Assembly (NCBI GenBank): GCA_004297935.1
Contig: SCRE01000018.1
Coordinates: 124,001-188,000, forward strand
Direction: 5' to 3'
DNA from: Microbacteriaceae bacterium
Lineage (GTDB): Bacteria; Actinomycetota; Actinomycetes; Actinomycetales; Microbacteriaceae
Length of the DNA: 64,000 nt
Shown here: one piece after another, positions 9,525 through 22,603 of the stretch
Layout of the letters: every line of letters starts with the position of its first letter
Position numbering within the stretch: position 1 is the first letter of the stretch
Made by a program: the position numbers and the translations under genes
The notes under the pieces: generated by a model
Databases searched by the model: none
What the model was told of the DNA's origin: nothing
The model's input: the letters and a program-made list of their open reading frames with translations, nothing else

Positions 9525-10403
9525 ATGACCGACCTCGACGACCTGCCGTCCACCGTCGGCGCGGCTCTGACACGAGCCGCAGCCGTCCTGGAGCTGGCCG
9601 GCGTGCCCGACCCGACGGTCGATGCCGAGCTCCTGATCGGGCACGTGCTGGATGTCAGTCGCGGCCGTGTTCAGGCACTCGCGATGACGGATGCGGTGTT
9701 GCCGGCCGCGCACGCGGCATCCGTTCTCGCGCTGGTCGCGCGTCGCGCGGCGCGCGAGCCGCTGCAGCACATCACGGGTCGCGCGGCTTTCCGCTCGATC
9801 GAGCTGGCCGTCGGCCCCGGCGTGTTCGTTCCCCGGCCGGAGACCGAGCTGGTGGCGCAATTCGCCATCGACGCGCTCCGGGCGACCGCCGGTGCCGAGC
9901 CGATCGCCGTCGACCTGGGCACGGGCAGCGGCGCGATCGCGCTGGCGCTGGCCGTTGAGGTGCCGCACGCCCGCGTTTACGGTGTCGAGAACTCCCCCGA
10001 GGCATTCGAGTGGACCACGCGCAATTTCGAGGCGTTGGGCCCCGGAAACGCGACCGCCGTGTTCGCCGACCTTGCGGATGCCCTGCCCGAGCTCGACGGG
10101 CGGGTGTCGGTCGTCATCTCCAATCCGCCGTATGTGCCGACGGATGCGGTCCCTCGCGACCCCGAGGTGCGATTGTTCGACCCCGCGCACGCCCTGTACG
10201 GCGGAGCCGACGGACTGGATGTCGTGCACGATGTCTCGCAGGCCGCACTGCGGCTTCTTCATGCGGGAGGCAGCCTGGTGATCGAGCACGGCGAGCTGCA
10301 GGGCGCGGCGATCCGCGCGCTGCTCAGCGCGGACGGATGGCGTGCTGCGGCCACGCACCCGGACCTCACGACGCGCGATCGGGTGACGACGGCGCTGCGT
10401 TGA
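9525..10403 (+). CDS. prmC: Release factor glutamine methyltransferase
   Basis: SAM-dependent enzyme that methylates the GGQ glutamine of RF1 and RF2. 292 residues from ATG 9525, set by an excellent Shine-Dalgarno AGGAGGAG (9508-9515) 9 nt upstream, although the frame is open further back. It has an N-terminal helical substrate-binding domain, FVPRPETELVAQFA, the SAM-binding glycine motif IAVDLGTGSGAIALALA and the catalytic VVISNPPYVPTDAVP (NPPY). In related genomes it sits next to prfA; here it follows the vapBC-cysEK block. Confidence 0.95.
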   Translation: MTDLDDLPSTVGAALTRAAAVLELAGVPDPTVDAELLIGHVLDVSRGRVQALAMTDAVLPAAHAASVLALVARRAAREPLQHITGRAAFRSIELAVGPGVFVPRPETELVAQFAIDALRATAGAEPIAVDLGTGSGAIALALAVEVPHARVYGVENSPEAFEWTTRNFEALGPGNATAVFADLADALPELDGRVSVVISNPPYVPTDAVPRDPEVRLFDPAHALYGGADGLDVVHDVSQAALRLLHAGGSLVIEHGELQGAAIRALLSADGWRAAATHPDLTTRDRVTTALR

Positions 10404-10489
10404 GCCGTCGCACCGGCGGTCGCCGGCGAGCGCGACTCCGAAATGACTGCTGCATCCTGCGGGCGCGGGTGGTGAGCGGGCGCGGGCGG

Positions 10490-11113
10490 TCAGCGCGCCG
10501 CGAACGCCTCGAGAGCGGCCTGCAGGCCGATGGTGTCGTAGCCGTCGGCGGTATGGCGCAGTCGGTAGCCGTGCATGCCCGCGTCGATGGCGCCCCGAAC
10601 GTTCTCGGCGGAGTCGTCGATCAGGATGGCATCGGCAGCATCGACGCCGAAGCGACCGAGTGCGCGTGTGTAGATGCGACGCTCCGGCTTCCGCGCGCCG
10701 AGGATCGCCGAGACCAGATCGTTACCCTGCAGCAGTGCGTGCGCCTCGGGGGCGAGCTCGGCCAGGCGATCGTGGAACGGGATCGGATTGTTGGACAACA
10801 GTGATGTCGTCCCATGACCGGCCGCCCAACGCAGCGCAGCGATACTGCCCGGGATGACGGTCATGGCGCTCGCCCGCGCGCGCTGCCACTGGTCGAGACT
10901 GAGTTTTACGCCCGTCACCAGGTGAAACGCTTCGAGATATTCCTCAGAGGTGCCATATTCACCCGCCTCTGCGGCTCGTTCATGCCCGCCGGCCCACCAC
11001 GTCGATGCAAGGTGATACTGGCTGGCCCCGGTGAACTCGGCGAGTGCAGGAAGGCGTTTGCGAAAGTCGTAGTCGTAGAGTGTGTCGTCGCAATCGAAGA
11101 AGAAGAGGTCCAT
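10490..11113 (-). CDS. HAD-superfamily hydrolase (pyrimidine 5'-nucleotidase-like)
   Basis: Haloacid-dehalogenase-type phosphatase, 207 residues. Motif I is the N-terminal DCDDTLYDYD (nucleophile and acid/base Asp), motif II is a Ser in SLLSNN, motif III a Lys in ILGARKPERRIY and motif IV IDDSAENVRGA. The spacing resembles yeast Sdt1/YjjG-like pyrimidine nucleotidases, but the substrate cannot be read from sequence. Start at ATG 11113 (MDLFFFDCDDTL); GATACT on the minus strand ends 7 nt before it, suggesting a leaderless message. Divergent from tsaC and isolated between prmC and tsaC. Confidence 0.87.
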   Translation of the reverse strand: MDLFFFDCDDTLYDYDFRKRLPALAEFTGASQYHLASTWWAGGHERAAEAGEYGTSEEYLEAFHLVTGVKLSLDQWQRARASAMTVIPGSIAALRWAAGHGTTSLLSNNPIPFHDRLAELAPEAHALLQGNDLVSAILGARKPERRIYTRALGRFGVDAADAILIDDSAENVRGAIDAGMHGYRLRHTADGYDTIGLQAALEAFAAR

Positions 11114-11158
11114 CGCGTCCAGTATCGCCTGAGCGGCCTCAACTATCATTGTGCCGAC
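11114..11158. promoter_or_regulatory. Divergent promoters of the HAD gene and tsaC
   Basis: Only 45 bp separate the two start codons. On the plus strand TATCAT (11144-11149) lies 9 nt before the tsaC ATG; on the minus strand GATACT (11126-11121) lies 7 nt before the HAD ATG. Both would give leaders of 0-3 nt. Neither gene has a clear Shine-Dalgarno. I see no distinct -35 boxes. Confidence 0.5.
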
Positions 11159-11860
11159 ATGCCAACACTTTACGACTGTTCCGTCGACTCAGAACTTCTC
11201 ACCGGCACCAGGCTGGCGCGCGCCGCCATCGGAAGGGGCGAACTCGTCGTCATTCCGACCGACACGGTATACGGCCTGGCCGCCGATGCCTTCACCGCGG
11301 CCGCGGTCGCCCGGCTCCTGAAGGCCAAGGGCCGTTCTCGGCAGTCGCCACCTCCCGTCCTCATTCCGGGTCTTCCGACACTGGATGCGCTGGCCGCGCA
11401 GATTCCGGACGCGGTGCGCACTCTGGTCGGCGCCTTCTGGCCCGGCGGCCTGACCGTGGTGTTGCCCGCGCAGCCCTCGCTTGCGTGGGATCTCGGTGAG
11501 ACTCACGGAACGGTCGCGTTGCGGATGCCGAGCAGCACGATCGCGCTCGAACTGCTTGCCGAGACCGGCCCGTTGGCCGTCTCGTCGGCGAATCTCACCG
11601 GCGAACCGGCCGCGCACACCGCGCAGGATGCCCGACGCATGCTCGGCGATTCGGTTTCCGTCTATCTCGACGGCGGCACCGTCGGAAACGTCGATGCGGA
11701 CGGCGATGTCGCGCGCGAGGCGTCTACTATCGTCGACGCGACCCGGTTGGCCGCCGGCACGGGCGGACTGCGCGTCCTCCGCCATGGTGTGATCTCAGAC
11801 GCACAGTTGCGTGAGATCGTCGGCGACGCGTTCGAAGACGAGAGTCCGTCCGGCACGTGA
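11159..11860 (+). CDS. tsaC: L-threonylcarbamoyladenylate synthase (Sua5/YciO/YrdC family)
   Basis: Makes threonylcarbamoyl-AMP from threonine, bicarbonate and ATP, the first step of t6A modification at tRNA position 37. 233 residues. The YrdC fold shows as IPTDTVYGLAADAF, the basic KGRSRQSPP loop, FWPGGLTVVLPAQ, TVALRMPSS and LAVSSANLTGEPAAHT. The ATG at 11159 follows a TATCAT hexamer closely, so the transcript may be nearly leaderless. The stop overlaps the GTG of wecA (GTGA, 4 bp). This is the start of the run tsaC-wecA-atpI-like-atp, as in mycobacteria. Confidence 0.93.
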   Translation: MPTLYDCSVDSELLTGTRLARAAIGRGELVVIPTDTVYGLAADAFTAAAVARLLKAKGRSRQSPPPVLIPGLPTLDALAAQIPDAVRTLVGAFWPGGLTVVLPAQPSLAWDLGETHGTVALRMPSSTIALELLAETGPLAVSSANLTGEPAAHTAQDARRMLGDSVSVYLDGGTVGNVDADGDVAREASTIVDATRLAAGTGGLRVLRHGVISDAQLREIVGDAFEDESPSGT

Positions 11861-13086
11861 CCTTCCTTGTCCTGCTCGCACTGGCAACCGCCATCGTCAC
11901 CTTCGGGTTCTCGCTGGCGGTCTACAAGCTGGCGCTTCGGTTCAAGCTGTATCCGGTGATCCGCTCGCGCGACGTGCACACTCGCCCGACGCCGCGGCTC
12001 GGCGGTGTCGCGATGTTCCTCGGCATCGTCGTCGCGTTCGGCATCGCGTTCCTCGCCTCGTCGCGTATCGCCGTCGTCGGCGTCGTGTTCGCCGACCCTG
12101 CGCCCGTTTTCGCCATCCTCGGGGCCGCGTTGCTGATCGTGCTCGTCGGCATCGCCGACGACCTCTGGGACCTCGACTGGATGACCAAGCTCGCCGGTCA
12201 GTTCGTTGCGGCGGGCCTGGTCGCCTGGCTCGGCGTGCAGATCTACTCCCTGCCGATCGGCGGCATGACCGTCGGGTCGCCCTGGATGAGCGTCGCGATG
12301 ACGGTGATCGCCATCGTCCTGGTGATGAACGCCATCAACTTCATCGACGGGCTGGACGGCCTGGTCGCCGGTGTCGCACTGATCGCCAACGGGGTGTTCT
12401 TCCTGTACAGCTATCTGCTGACGGTACGCACGAGCCCGTCGAACTATTTCAGTCTCGCGTCGATCATCGCCGTCATCCTGGTCGGAGCGTGCGCAGGATT
12501 CCTGCCGCTGAACTGGCATCCGGCGAGGATGTTCATGGGGGACACCGGTGCGATGCTCGTCGGCCTGCTGATGGCGACCAGCGCCATCGCCGTGACAGGG
12601 CAGCTCAACACCGCGACGATCGAAGGGTTGGGGCGCTCGAACCTCTTGCCCACCTTCATCCCGATCATCCTGCCGTTCGCCATCCTGGTGATCCCGCTGC
12701 TCGACTTCGCGCTCGCGGTGGTGCGTCGGTTGCAGGCAGGAAAGTCGCCGTTCAGCGCTGATCGGAAACACCTGCACCATCGGCTGCTCGACATGGGGCA
12801 CTCGCACCTCCAGGCCGTGCTGATCTTCTACGGCTGGACGGCGGTCATCTCGATCGGCTGTCTGCTGTTCTTCGTTGCTCGGCAGATCTGGATCCCGATC
12901 GGGTTCTTGGCCGTCGGTGTGATCGTGTGCGCGGCGATCACCCTTGCGCCGCTCGGACGCAAGAAGCCGACACCGGCCGCCGCGCCCGCCATTGCGCAGG
13001 CGCCCACGCTGGACGTCTCCAGCCCGAGCAAGCGGCCCCTCCACCACCCGCTGAACCGCCAGTCACTGAACAAGGACGCCCGATGA
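11857..13086 (+). CDS. wecA: Undecaprenyl-phosphate N-acetylglucosaminyl 1-phosphate transferase (WecA/TagO/Rfe type)
   Basis: Polytopic membrane enzyme that moves a GlcNAc-1-phosphate (or similar sugar phosphate) onto undecaprenyl phosphate, starting cell-wall polymer synthesis. 409 residues with about ten hydrophobic segments. Family motifs: DVHTRPTPRLGGVAMFLG after the first TM, VGIADDLWDLDWMTKLAGQF (the DD pair), VMNAINFIDGLDGLVAGVAL, MGDTGAMLVG and the C-terminal HLHHRLLDMGHSH. The C-terminal tail is Ala/Pro-rich. GTG start overlapping tsaC; its stop overlaps the next gene (ATGA). Confidence 0.94.
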   Translation: MTFLVLLALATAIVTFGFSLAVYKLALRFKLYPVIRSRDVHTRPTPRLGGVAMFLGIVVAFGIAFLASSRIAVVGVVFADPAPVFAILGAALLIVLVGIADDLWDLDWMTKLAGQFVAAGLVAWLGVQIYSLPIGGMTVGSPWMSVAMTVIAIVLVMNAINFIDGLDGLVAGVALIANGVFFLYSYLLTVRTSPSNYFSLASIIAVILVGACAGFLPLNWHPARMFMGDTGAMLVGLLMATSAIAVTGQLNTATIEGLGRSNLLPTFIPIILPFAILVIPLLDFALAVVRRLQAGKSPFSADRKHLHHRLLDMGHSHLQAVLIFYGWTAVISIGCLLFFVARQIWIPIGFLAVGVIVCAAITLAPLGRKKPTPAAAPAIAQAPTLDVSSPSKRPLHHPLNRQSLNKDAR

Positions 13087-13574
13087 CCGGTCCCACCCCC
13101 GCGCGGCCGGTGCCGACCGCCAATCCCGTGCTCAAGCGCGCCCTGAGGTACGGCGCCATACTCGCTCTGGCGATCGCGGTCGTGGTGGGCGTCATCGGCG
13201 GCATCGTCGCCGGCGGTCCCGGCGTCGCCGGGGCGTTGATCGGCACCGCCATGGCGCTCGTGTTCACCGGCATCACCGCGGTCAGCATCTTGCTCGCCAA
13301 CCGTTTCACCGGCTCGGACTTGTTCGTTGGCGCATTCTTCGGGATCGTGCTCGGCTCCTGGTTGGTCAAATTCGTCGTGTTCATCGTGTTGTCGCTCGCG
13401 CTCAAAGGGCAACCCTGGCTCAATCCGCTGATCCTGTTCATCAGCATCGTTGCCGGGGTGATCGGCTCCCTGATCGTCGATCTGGTCGTTGTGGCGCGCA
13501 GCAGGGTGCCCTATGCGAGTGATGTGGAGCTGCCGGAGCAGGCCCCGGATTCGAGCGGAGACGACCGCTCCTGA
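13083..13574 (+). CDS. AtpI-like small membrane protein
   Basis: 163-residue protein with four predicted membrane helices (about residues 20-42, 48-70, 78-105, 117-138) and polar tails. It occupies the place of mycobacterial Rv1303 between rfe and atpB, where AtpI-like proteins thought to help assemble the c-ring are found. Sequence alone shows only hydrophobic Gly/Ala/Val-rich helices, so the assignment leans on synteny. ATG at 13083 overlaps the wecA stop. The last 25 residues are acidic. Confidence 0.75.
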   Translation: MTGPTPARPVPTANPVLKRALRYGAILALAIAVVVGVIGGIVAGGPGVAGALIGTAMALVFTGITAVSILLANRFTGSDLFVGAFFGIVLGSWLVKFVVFIVLSLALKGQPWLNPLILFISIVAGVIGSLIVDLVVVARSRVPYASDVELPEQAPDSSGDDRS

Positions 13575-13747
13575 GCGCGAATCCTAGGCGATCTCGATTC
13601 GTGGTGAGACCGGTTTTCTAGTAGGGTGGAGCATAGGTAAACCGCCTTGTGCCGCGATTTTTCGTGGGCCCGCGAGGTGTTTCATGTTCCTCTGCCGGGC
13701 TCCACTGCTCGCATCGAAATCAGGAGATAGCGCTGTTAGCTAACGCT
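13575..13747 (+). promoter_or_regulatory. Leader region of the ATP synthase operon
   Basis: 173 bp without a gene. TAGGGT (13622-13627) following a T-rich CGGTTTTCTAG is a possible -10; no good -35 is evident. AGGAG (13722-13726) is the only strong ribosome-binding site and sits 21 nt before the first GTG of atpB but 6 nt before an in-frame CTG (13733), which complicates the start of atpB. Confidence 0.4.
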
Positions 13748-14829
<1,082 letters not shown>

Positions 14830-14856
14830 TTCTCACAACCTAGCGATCAAGGAGGC

Positions 14857-15420
14857 ATGATGCTTCACACGGGGCTCGTTGTGGTGGCCGAAGCGTCTCC
14901 CAACCCGCTGGTGCCGGCGGGATCCGACCTGATCTGGTCGTCCGTCTGCTTCGTCATCATTCTCGTTTTCTTCTGGCGGCTCGTGCTTCCGCGGATGCAG
15001 AAGATGCTCGATGAGCGTTCTGCGGCGATCGAAGGCAACATCGAGAAGGCCGGCGCAGCTCAGCACGAAGCCGAGGTGCTGCTCGAGCAGTACACGGCCC
15101 AGCTGGCGGACGCACGGAGCGAGGCAGCGGGCATCCGCGACCAAGCGCGCGAAGACGGCAAACGGATTCTCGCGGAACACAAGGACCAGGCCTCGGCCGA
15201 AGCCGCCCGCATCACCGCTTCCGCGCACGCTCAGATCGAAGCCGAGCGACACGCCGCCGCCATCTCGCTGCGCAACGAGGTCGGCTCGATCGCGCTGGAT
15301 CTCGCGTCCGGCGTCATCGGCGAGAGCCTGGACGACGACAAGAAGGCCGCGGGGATCGTCGACCGATTCCTCGCAGAGCTCGAGGCGGACGGCGCGCATA
15401 AGGCAGGATCGACCGCCTGA
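14857..15420 (+). CDS. atpF: ATP synthase F0 subunit b
   Basis: Peripheral-stalk subunit: one N-terminal membrane helix (about residues 25-45, LIWSSVCFVIILVFFWRLVL) and a long charged coiled coil that reaches F1. 187 residues. Two adjacent ATG codons (14857, 14860) are possible; AAGGAGG (14849-14855) is so close that the second is the more natural start. The TGA stop shares its A with the ATG of atpH (TGATG). Confidence 0.95.
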   Translation: MMLHTGLVVVAEASPNPLVPAGSDLIWSSVCFVIILVFFWRLVLPRMQKMLDERSAAIEGNIEKAGAAQHEAEVLLEQYTAQLADARSEAAGIRDQAREDGKRILAEHKDQASAEAARITASAHAQIEAERHAAAISLRNEVGSIALDLASGVIGESLDDDKKAAGIVDRFLAELEADGAHKAGSTA

Positions 15421-16217
15421 TGGGAAGCGCCACAGTCCAAGCGTTGGCGGCCTCGCGTCAGGTCCTCGACGGCATCGGCGGCAAGGCCGATCTCGCAACC
15501 GCGCGTGAACTCTTCGCTGCGGGGCGAGTGCTCGGCGAGTCCGCGCACATGCTCGCCTCCCTCGCGGACCCGTCGACCGATGCCACTGCGAAAGCGGATG
15601 TCCTCGGGCGCGTCTTCGGCGGACGTCTTTCCGCGCAGACCATGACGCTGCTCACCGCGATCGTGACGCATCGCTGGTCGAGCCAGATCGACCTGCTCGC
15701 CGGCATAGAGGAGATCGGGATCCGGGCGATCGCGCTCTCCACGCCTGCGAGCGTCCCGTTGGCCGACGAGCTGTTCGCATTCGGCAGTGCCGTCAGCGGC
15801 AACGCCGAGTTGGAGCTCGCCCTTCGCAGCAGGCTTGCGTCGCCGGAGTCGAAGGCCGAGCTGGTTCAGCGTTTGCTGCAGGGCAAGGCGTCGGGGCAGA
15901 CGGTCGAACTTGTTCGGCAGCTCGTGTCGCAGCCGCGGGGACGCAGCATCCGGGTGGCTCTGCGACAGAGCGCGGCGATCATCTCCGATCAGTCCGGACT
16001 GTCGATCGCGACGGTCACCAGTGCACGACCGCTCAGCGCAGCGCAGCAAGACCGGCTGATCGCAGGACTCTCCGGGCAGTACGGGCGCCAGTTGCGCATC
16101 AACACGATCATCGACCCGGCGCTGATCGGCGGGCTACGCGTGCAGATCGGGCACGACGTGATCGACAGCAGCATCGCGACCCGCATCAACGATGTGAGGC
16201 TTCGGCTCGCGGGCTAA
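15420..16217 (+). CDS. atpH: ATP synthase F1 subunit delta
   Basis: Links the b-stalk to the top of F1. 265 residues, longer than E. coli delta (177) but typical of actinobacteria, whose delta has an N-terminal extension. The C-terminal half carries the family pattern TVTSARPLSAAQQDRLIAGL and DPALIGGLRVQIGHDVID. Start at 15420 overlaps the atpF stop by one base. Confidence 0.94.
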   Translation: MGSATVQALAASRQVLDGIGGKADLATARELFAAGRVLGESAHMLASLADPSTDATAKADVLGRVFGGRLSAQTMTLLTAIVTHRWSSQIDLLAGIEEIGIRAIALSTPASVPLADELFAFGSAVSGNAELELALRSRLASPESKAELVQRLLQGKASGQTVELVRQLVSQPRGRSIRVALRQSAAIISDQSGLSIATVTSARPLSAAQQDRLIAGLSGQYGRQLRINTIIDPALIGGLRVQIGHDVIDSSIATRINDVRLRLAG

Positions 16218-16286
16218 CCCGGGACGCTCGCAGTTTCTTTTGAGACGTTCGGGACGACACCGTCCCGCCAAGAATAGGGAACAAAC

Positions 16287-17924
<1,638 letters not shown>

Positions 17925-17953
17925 CCGGCCACCAGTAGACAGACAGGAGAGAC

Positions 17954-18856
17954 ATGGGAGCGCAACTTCGCATCTACCGGCAGAAAATCAAGTCTGCCCA
18001 GACGACCAAGAAGATCACTCGTGCCATGGAGCTGATCTCCGCGTCCCGGATCCAGAAGGCGCAGGCCCGCGTCGCCGCGTCGACGCCGTACGCGCGCGCC
18101 GTCACCCGAGCGGTCTCGGCGGTGGCGACATATTCCAACATCGACCATGTTCTCACCACGGAGCCGGAGACGATCGATCGCGCGGCCGTGGTGATCTTCG
18201 CCTCTGACCGCGGTTTGGCCGGAGCGTTCAACACGAACGTGTTGCGTGAGGCCGGTGAGCTGACCGCGCGGTTGCACGCCCAGGGCAAAGACGTCGTGCA
18301 CTATCTGGTCGGCCGCAAGGCCGTGGCGTATTACAACTTCCGCAAGCGGCAGATCGAACGCTCATGGGTCGGCGGCACCGACAAGCCGCAGTTCGAGATC
18401 GCCCAGGAGATCGGCGCCGAGATCGTCGATCGCTTCCTGCAGCCGACCGCTGAAGGCGGTGTGGATGAGATCCATATCGTCTACAACCGCTTCATCAGTA
18501 TGCTGACCCAGACGCCCGAGGTCGTGCGTCTGCTACCGCTCGAGGTGGTCGAAGGCGTCGAGGAGCCCGAGGCGGGCGCCGCGCTGCCGCTTTACGAGTT
18601 CGAGCCGGAGACCGAGACGGTGCTCGACGCACTGCTTCCGGTCTACATCGAGAGCCGCATCTTCAATGCGATGCTGCAATCCGCTGCGGCCAAGCACGCC
18701 GCAACGCAGAAGGCGATGAAGTCCGCCAGCGACAACGCGGACAAACTCATCATCAACTACACGCGTCTGGCGAACAACGCCCGTCAGTCCGAGATCACGC
18801 AGCAGATCTCCGAGATCGTCGGTGGAGCCGACGCGCTGGCGTCCTCCACAAAGTAA
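17954..18856 (+). CDS. atpG: ATP synthase F1 subunit gamma
   Basis: Central rotating shaft of F1, 300 residues. Conserved N-terminal helix [20 protein letters not shown], middle [19 protein letters not shown] and C-terminal helix [20 protein letters not shown], all as expected. ATG with ACAGGAGAG upstream. A 69-bp gap containing a 17-bp tandem duplication follows. Confidence 0.97.
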   Translation: MGAQLRIYRQKIKSAQTTKKITRAMELISASRIQKAQARVAASTPYARAVTRAVSAVATYSNIDHVLTTEPETIDRAAVVIFASDRGLAGAFNTNVLREAGELTARLHAQGKDVVHYLVGRKAVAYYNFRKRQIERSWVGGTDKPQFEIAQEIGAEIVDRFLQPTAEGGVDEIHIVYNRFISMLTQTPEVVRLLPLEVVEGVEEPEAGAALPLYEFEPETETVLDALLPVYIESRIFNAMLQSAAAKHAATQKAMKSASDNADKLIINYTRLANNARQSEITQQISEIVGGADALASSTK

Positions 18857-20419
<1,563 letters not shown>

Positions 20420-20421
20420 GC

Positions 20422-20685
20422 ATGGCTTCGCCGCTGAACGTGAGTGTCGTCTCGGCCGACCATGAGGTGTGGTCGGGCGAGGCGATCATGGTCATCGCCA
20501 AGACCGTCGAGGGCGAGATCGGCATTCTGGCCGGTCACGAGCCGCTGCTTGCGATTCTCGCGCATGGCGAGGTGCGCGTCACCCTGCCCGGCGGTGAGAA
20601 GATCACAGCCGACGCGGCCGATGGCTTCCTGTCTGTCGAAAACGATTCTGTGACCGTCGTCGCTGGTCGAGCGGAACTGGTTTAG
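20422..20685 (+). CDS. atpC: ATP synthase F1 subunit epsilon (short form)
   Basis: Only 87 residues: the N-terminal beta-sandwich (LNVSVVSADHEVWSGEA, GEIGILAGHEPLLAILA) without the C-terminal helical hairpin that blocks rotation in E. coli epsilon (about 138). Short epsilon subunits are usual in this family, so I do not read it as broken. ATG at 20422, 2 bp after the atpD stop, with AAGGAG inside the end of atpD. Last gene of the operon proper. Confidence 0.94.
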   Translation: MASPLNVSVVSADHEVWSGEAIMVIAKTVEGEIGILAGHEPLLAILAHGEVRVTLPGGEKITADAADGFLSVENDSVTVVAGRAELV

Positions 20686-20689
20686 AGCG

Positions 20690-21262
20690 ATGGCGCAGGC
20701 GGCGGCGATGGAGCGTCAGTTCGGGGACGTCAGCATCCCGATTCTGGTGGCGATGGCCGGTCTGCCCGCCACGGGAAAGACGACCATCGCCGAGGTGATC
20801 GGTGCCCGGCTGAATGCCACGATCGTGTCCGTTGACCCGATCGAGTCGAGTATTCTGCAGGCCGGCATCGCACCGGATCAGCCGACGGGACTGGCCGCCT
20901 ACCTGGTAGCGGGAACGCTCGCCGAGCAGGTCTTGATGTCCGGGCGCACCGTGGTCGTCGACGCGGTCAATGCGGTGGAACCTGCGCGACTGCAGTGGCG
21001 GGAGCTCGCGGCGCGCGCCGATGTCGCCCTCCGCGTGATCGAGGTCGTCTGCTCTGACGAAGGATTGCATCGTCGGCGGCTGGAGAAACGCATCCAGCAT
21101 CTGCCGCACCTGCAGGAGAAGTCACGGCGCGCGGTCGAACAAAGCCTCGAAGACTACCAGGAGTGGAAAGGTGCGGCCGCGTCCTTGCCGCGCATCACGC
21201 TCGACACCGTCGCTCCGCTCGGTCAAAATGTTGCCGCTGCGCTCGCCTTTCTCGACCGTTAG
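20690..21262 (+). CDS. P-loop kinase (AAA_33 / zeta-toxin-like)
   Basis: 190-residue predicted small-molecule or nucleic-acid kinase. Walker A is AGLPATGKTTIAEVIG at about residues 23-38; VSVDPIESS and VVVDAVNAVEPARLQWREL resemble the switch and lid region of AAA_33 and zeta-like kinases. No epsilon-type antitoxin is adjacent, so a toxin role is doubtful. It starts 4 bp after atpC stops and is probably cotranscribed with the ATP synthase genes. Substrate unknown. Confidence 0.72.
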   Translation: MAQAAAMERQFGDVSIPILVAMAGLPATGKTTIAEVIGARLNATIVSVDPIESSILQAGIAPDQPTGLAAYLVAGTLAEQVLMSGRTVVVDAVNAVEPARLQWRELAARADVALRVIEVVCSDEGLHRRRLEKRIQHLPHLQEKSRRAVEQSLEDYQEWKGAAASLPRITLDTVAPLGQNVAAALAFLDR

Positions 21263-21270
21263 CGCGCCGG

Positions 21271-21315
21271 GGACGAGCCTGCCGGGGATGAGTGTGACCG
21301 GGATGAGTGTGACCG
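21271..21315. repeat. 15-bp tandem repeat before yaaA
   Basis: Two identical units GGATGAGTGTGACCG (21286-21300, 21301-21315) preceded by a degenerate copy GGACGAGCCTGCCGG (21271-21285). The last copy ends 1 bp before the GTG start of yaaA and each copy contains a GTG, so slippage could alter the start context. Confidence 0.85.
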
Positions 21316-21316
21316 G

Positions 21317-22081
21317 GTGCTGATCCTGCTCCCGCCATCCGAGACCAAGCGAGACGGGGGAACAGAGGGCTCCAAGCTCGATTATCGGCAACTGCGCTAC
21401 AGCCAACTCAACGGACTGCGCCGCGCGACGGTGCGGGCGCTGCGGGAGCTTGCGCGAGATCGCGAGGCGACGGTCACGGCCTTGGCGCTCGGCCCGACTC
21501 AGCACGGGGAGGTCGCCCACAATCGAGTGGTCGGCCGATCACCTACCATGCCCGCCGTCGATCGTTACACCGGCGTGCTCTTCGATGCGCTCGATACACG
21601 GACCCTGTCGACCGAGGCGCGCGCGTATCTCGGGCGCAACGTCGTCGTGCACTCGGCGTTGCTCGGCCCGGTCGGCGCGCTCGATGCGATTCCCGCCTAT
21701 CGGATGTCGCACGGCTCGCGATTGCCCGGCATACGGCTGAAAACGCACTGGGCCGCTCCCGTCGCGGCCGTGTTGGCGGCAGAGCCCGGCTTGATCCTCG
21801 ATGCCAGGAGCGAAGCGTATGCGCGGCTCGGGCACGCGCCCCGCCGTGCGGCTTCCGTGTTCCTGCGCGTCGTCTCAACGGATGGCACCGGCAAGCAGCG
21901 TGCGCTCAACCATTTCAATAAGCACGCCAAGGGTGCGCTGGTGCGTGCGCTCGCGCAGTCCGGGCTCGAATTCGACTCCGTCGACGCACTCATCGCGGGC
22001 GCGGCACGACACGGTTTCCGGCTCGAACGAGGCGCCGGCCGCGGCCCGGGCGACCTCGATGAACTGGAACTGATCGTCTGA
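21317..22081 (+). CDS. yaaA: YaaA family protein (peroxide stress resistance / DUF328)
   Basis: 254 residues, all within the YaaA family: N-terminal LILLPPSETKRDGG, central YTGVLFDALD, LGPVGALDAIPAYRMSHGSR and the C-terminal FNKHAKGALVRAL. In E. coli the homologue limits intracellular iron during peroxide stress and binds DNA; that role is not proven for actinobacterial members. Starts at GTG 21317 right after a tandem repeat, with no clear ribosome-binding site. Confidence 0.88.
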   Translation: MLILLPPSETKRDGGTEGSKLDYRQLRYSQLNGLRRATVRALRELARDREATVTALALGPTQHGEVAHNRVVGRSPTMPAVDRYTGVLFDALDTRTLSTEARAYLGRNVVVHSALLGPVGALDAIPAYRMSHGSRLPGIRLKTHWAAPVAAVLAAEPGLILDARSEAYARLGHAPRRAASVFLRVVSTDGTGKQRALNHFNKHAKGALVRALAQSGLEFDSVDALIAGAARHGFRLERGAGRGPGDLDELELIV

Positions 22082-22182
22082 CCGCATTCGCCCCCAGTTG
22101 CCCCCCAGTTGCGGGGACATATCGCATGACACGGTTTACGCGGGGAGCACTTCGTGAGAAACTGAGCTAAGCTCAGCATTAG

Positions 22183-22224
22183 TTCGATCGAGACTGTTTG
22201 ATCGAGACTGTTCGATCGAGACTG
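22183..22224. repeat. 14-bp tandem repeat, three units
   Basis: TTCGATCGAGACTG, TTTGATCGAGACTG, TTCGATCGAGACTG in immediate succession, with one mismatch in the middle copy. Each contains GATCGAGAC. Located between the CTGAGC palindrome and the GCGTGA hairpin in a non-coding stretch; could be iterated protein-binding sites or slippage. Confidence 0.85.
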
Positions 22225-22597
22225 AGCAGTTATTCGTCGGGTGAGCTGAGCGGAGGAATCCCGAACTGAAACGGGGCCGGCGTGACCTGTAGAGATCACG
22301 CGTCAGTGCCCCGCATTTGTCGGACCGGCGTGCCCGTATTCCCAGCGCGCATCCCCTATGCAGCTGAGTGCGGTCGTCTGATTGCGTGACTTCTGTCGTC
22401 CATTGCCTGCGGTCGGGCACGTGCAATGGACATTGTCACACGAGCGTCGGCGCGATCGCCAGGTGAGCGACCGCCGGTCCGACCCCCTCCGTTCGGACGG
22501 TGAGGCAGCCGATTGCCTCGTGCTTGCGCAGCCATCGTTTCGTCGGGATGCCGCTCCGCCGGTGTACGCGATTGCCCGTGCGGCGTCCCGCGACCGA

Positions 22598-22603
22598 TAC
22601 CCT
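22598..22603 (+). promoter_or_regulatory. -10 element of a leaderless promoter (aldo/keto reductase)
   Basis: TACCCT, followed by 6 nt and then ATG 22610. TTGCCC at 22572-22577 could be a -35 (20-bp spacer). No Shine-Dalgarno is present, so the start point would coincide with the ATG. Confidence 0.5.

Noticed and set aside
20422-20685. Truncated, broken atpC
   Set aside because: Short epsilon subunits lacking the C-terminal hairpin are normal in related actinobacteria and the frame is clean.
20690-21262. Zeta toxin of a toxin-antitoxin pair
   Set aside because: Only the P-loop kinase core is shared; there is no neighbouring epsilon-like antitoxin and the gene follows the ATP synthase operon.
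22183-22224. TTCGATC units resembling tRNA T-loops
   Set aside because: No acceptor stem, anticodon arm or CCA-proximal pairing can be drawn; the units are a simple tandem repeat.
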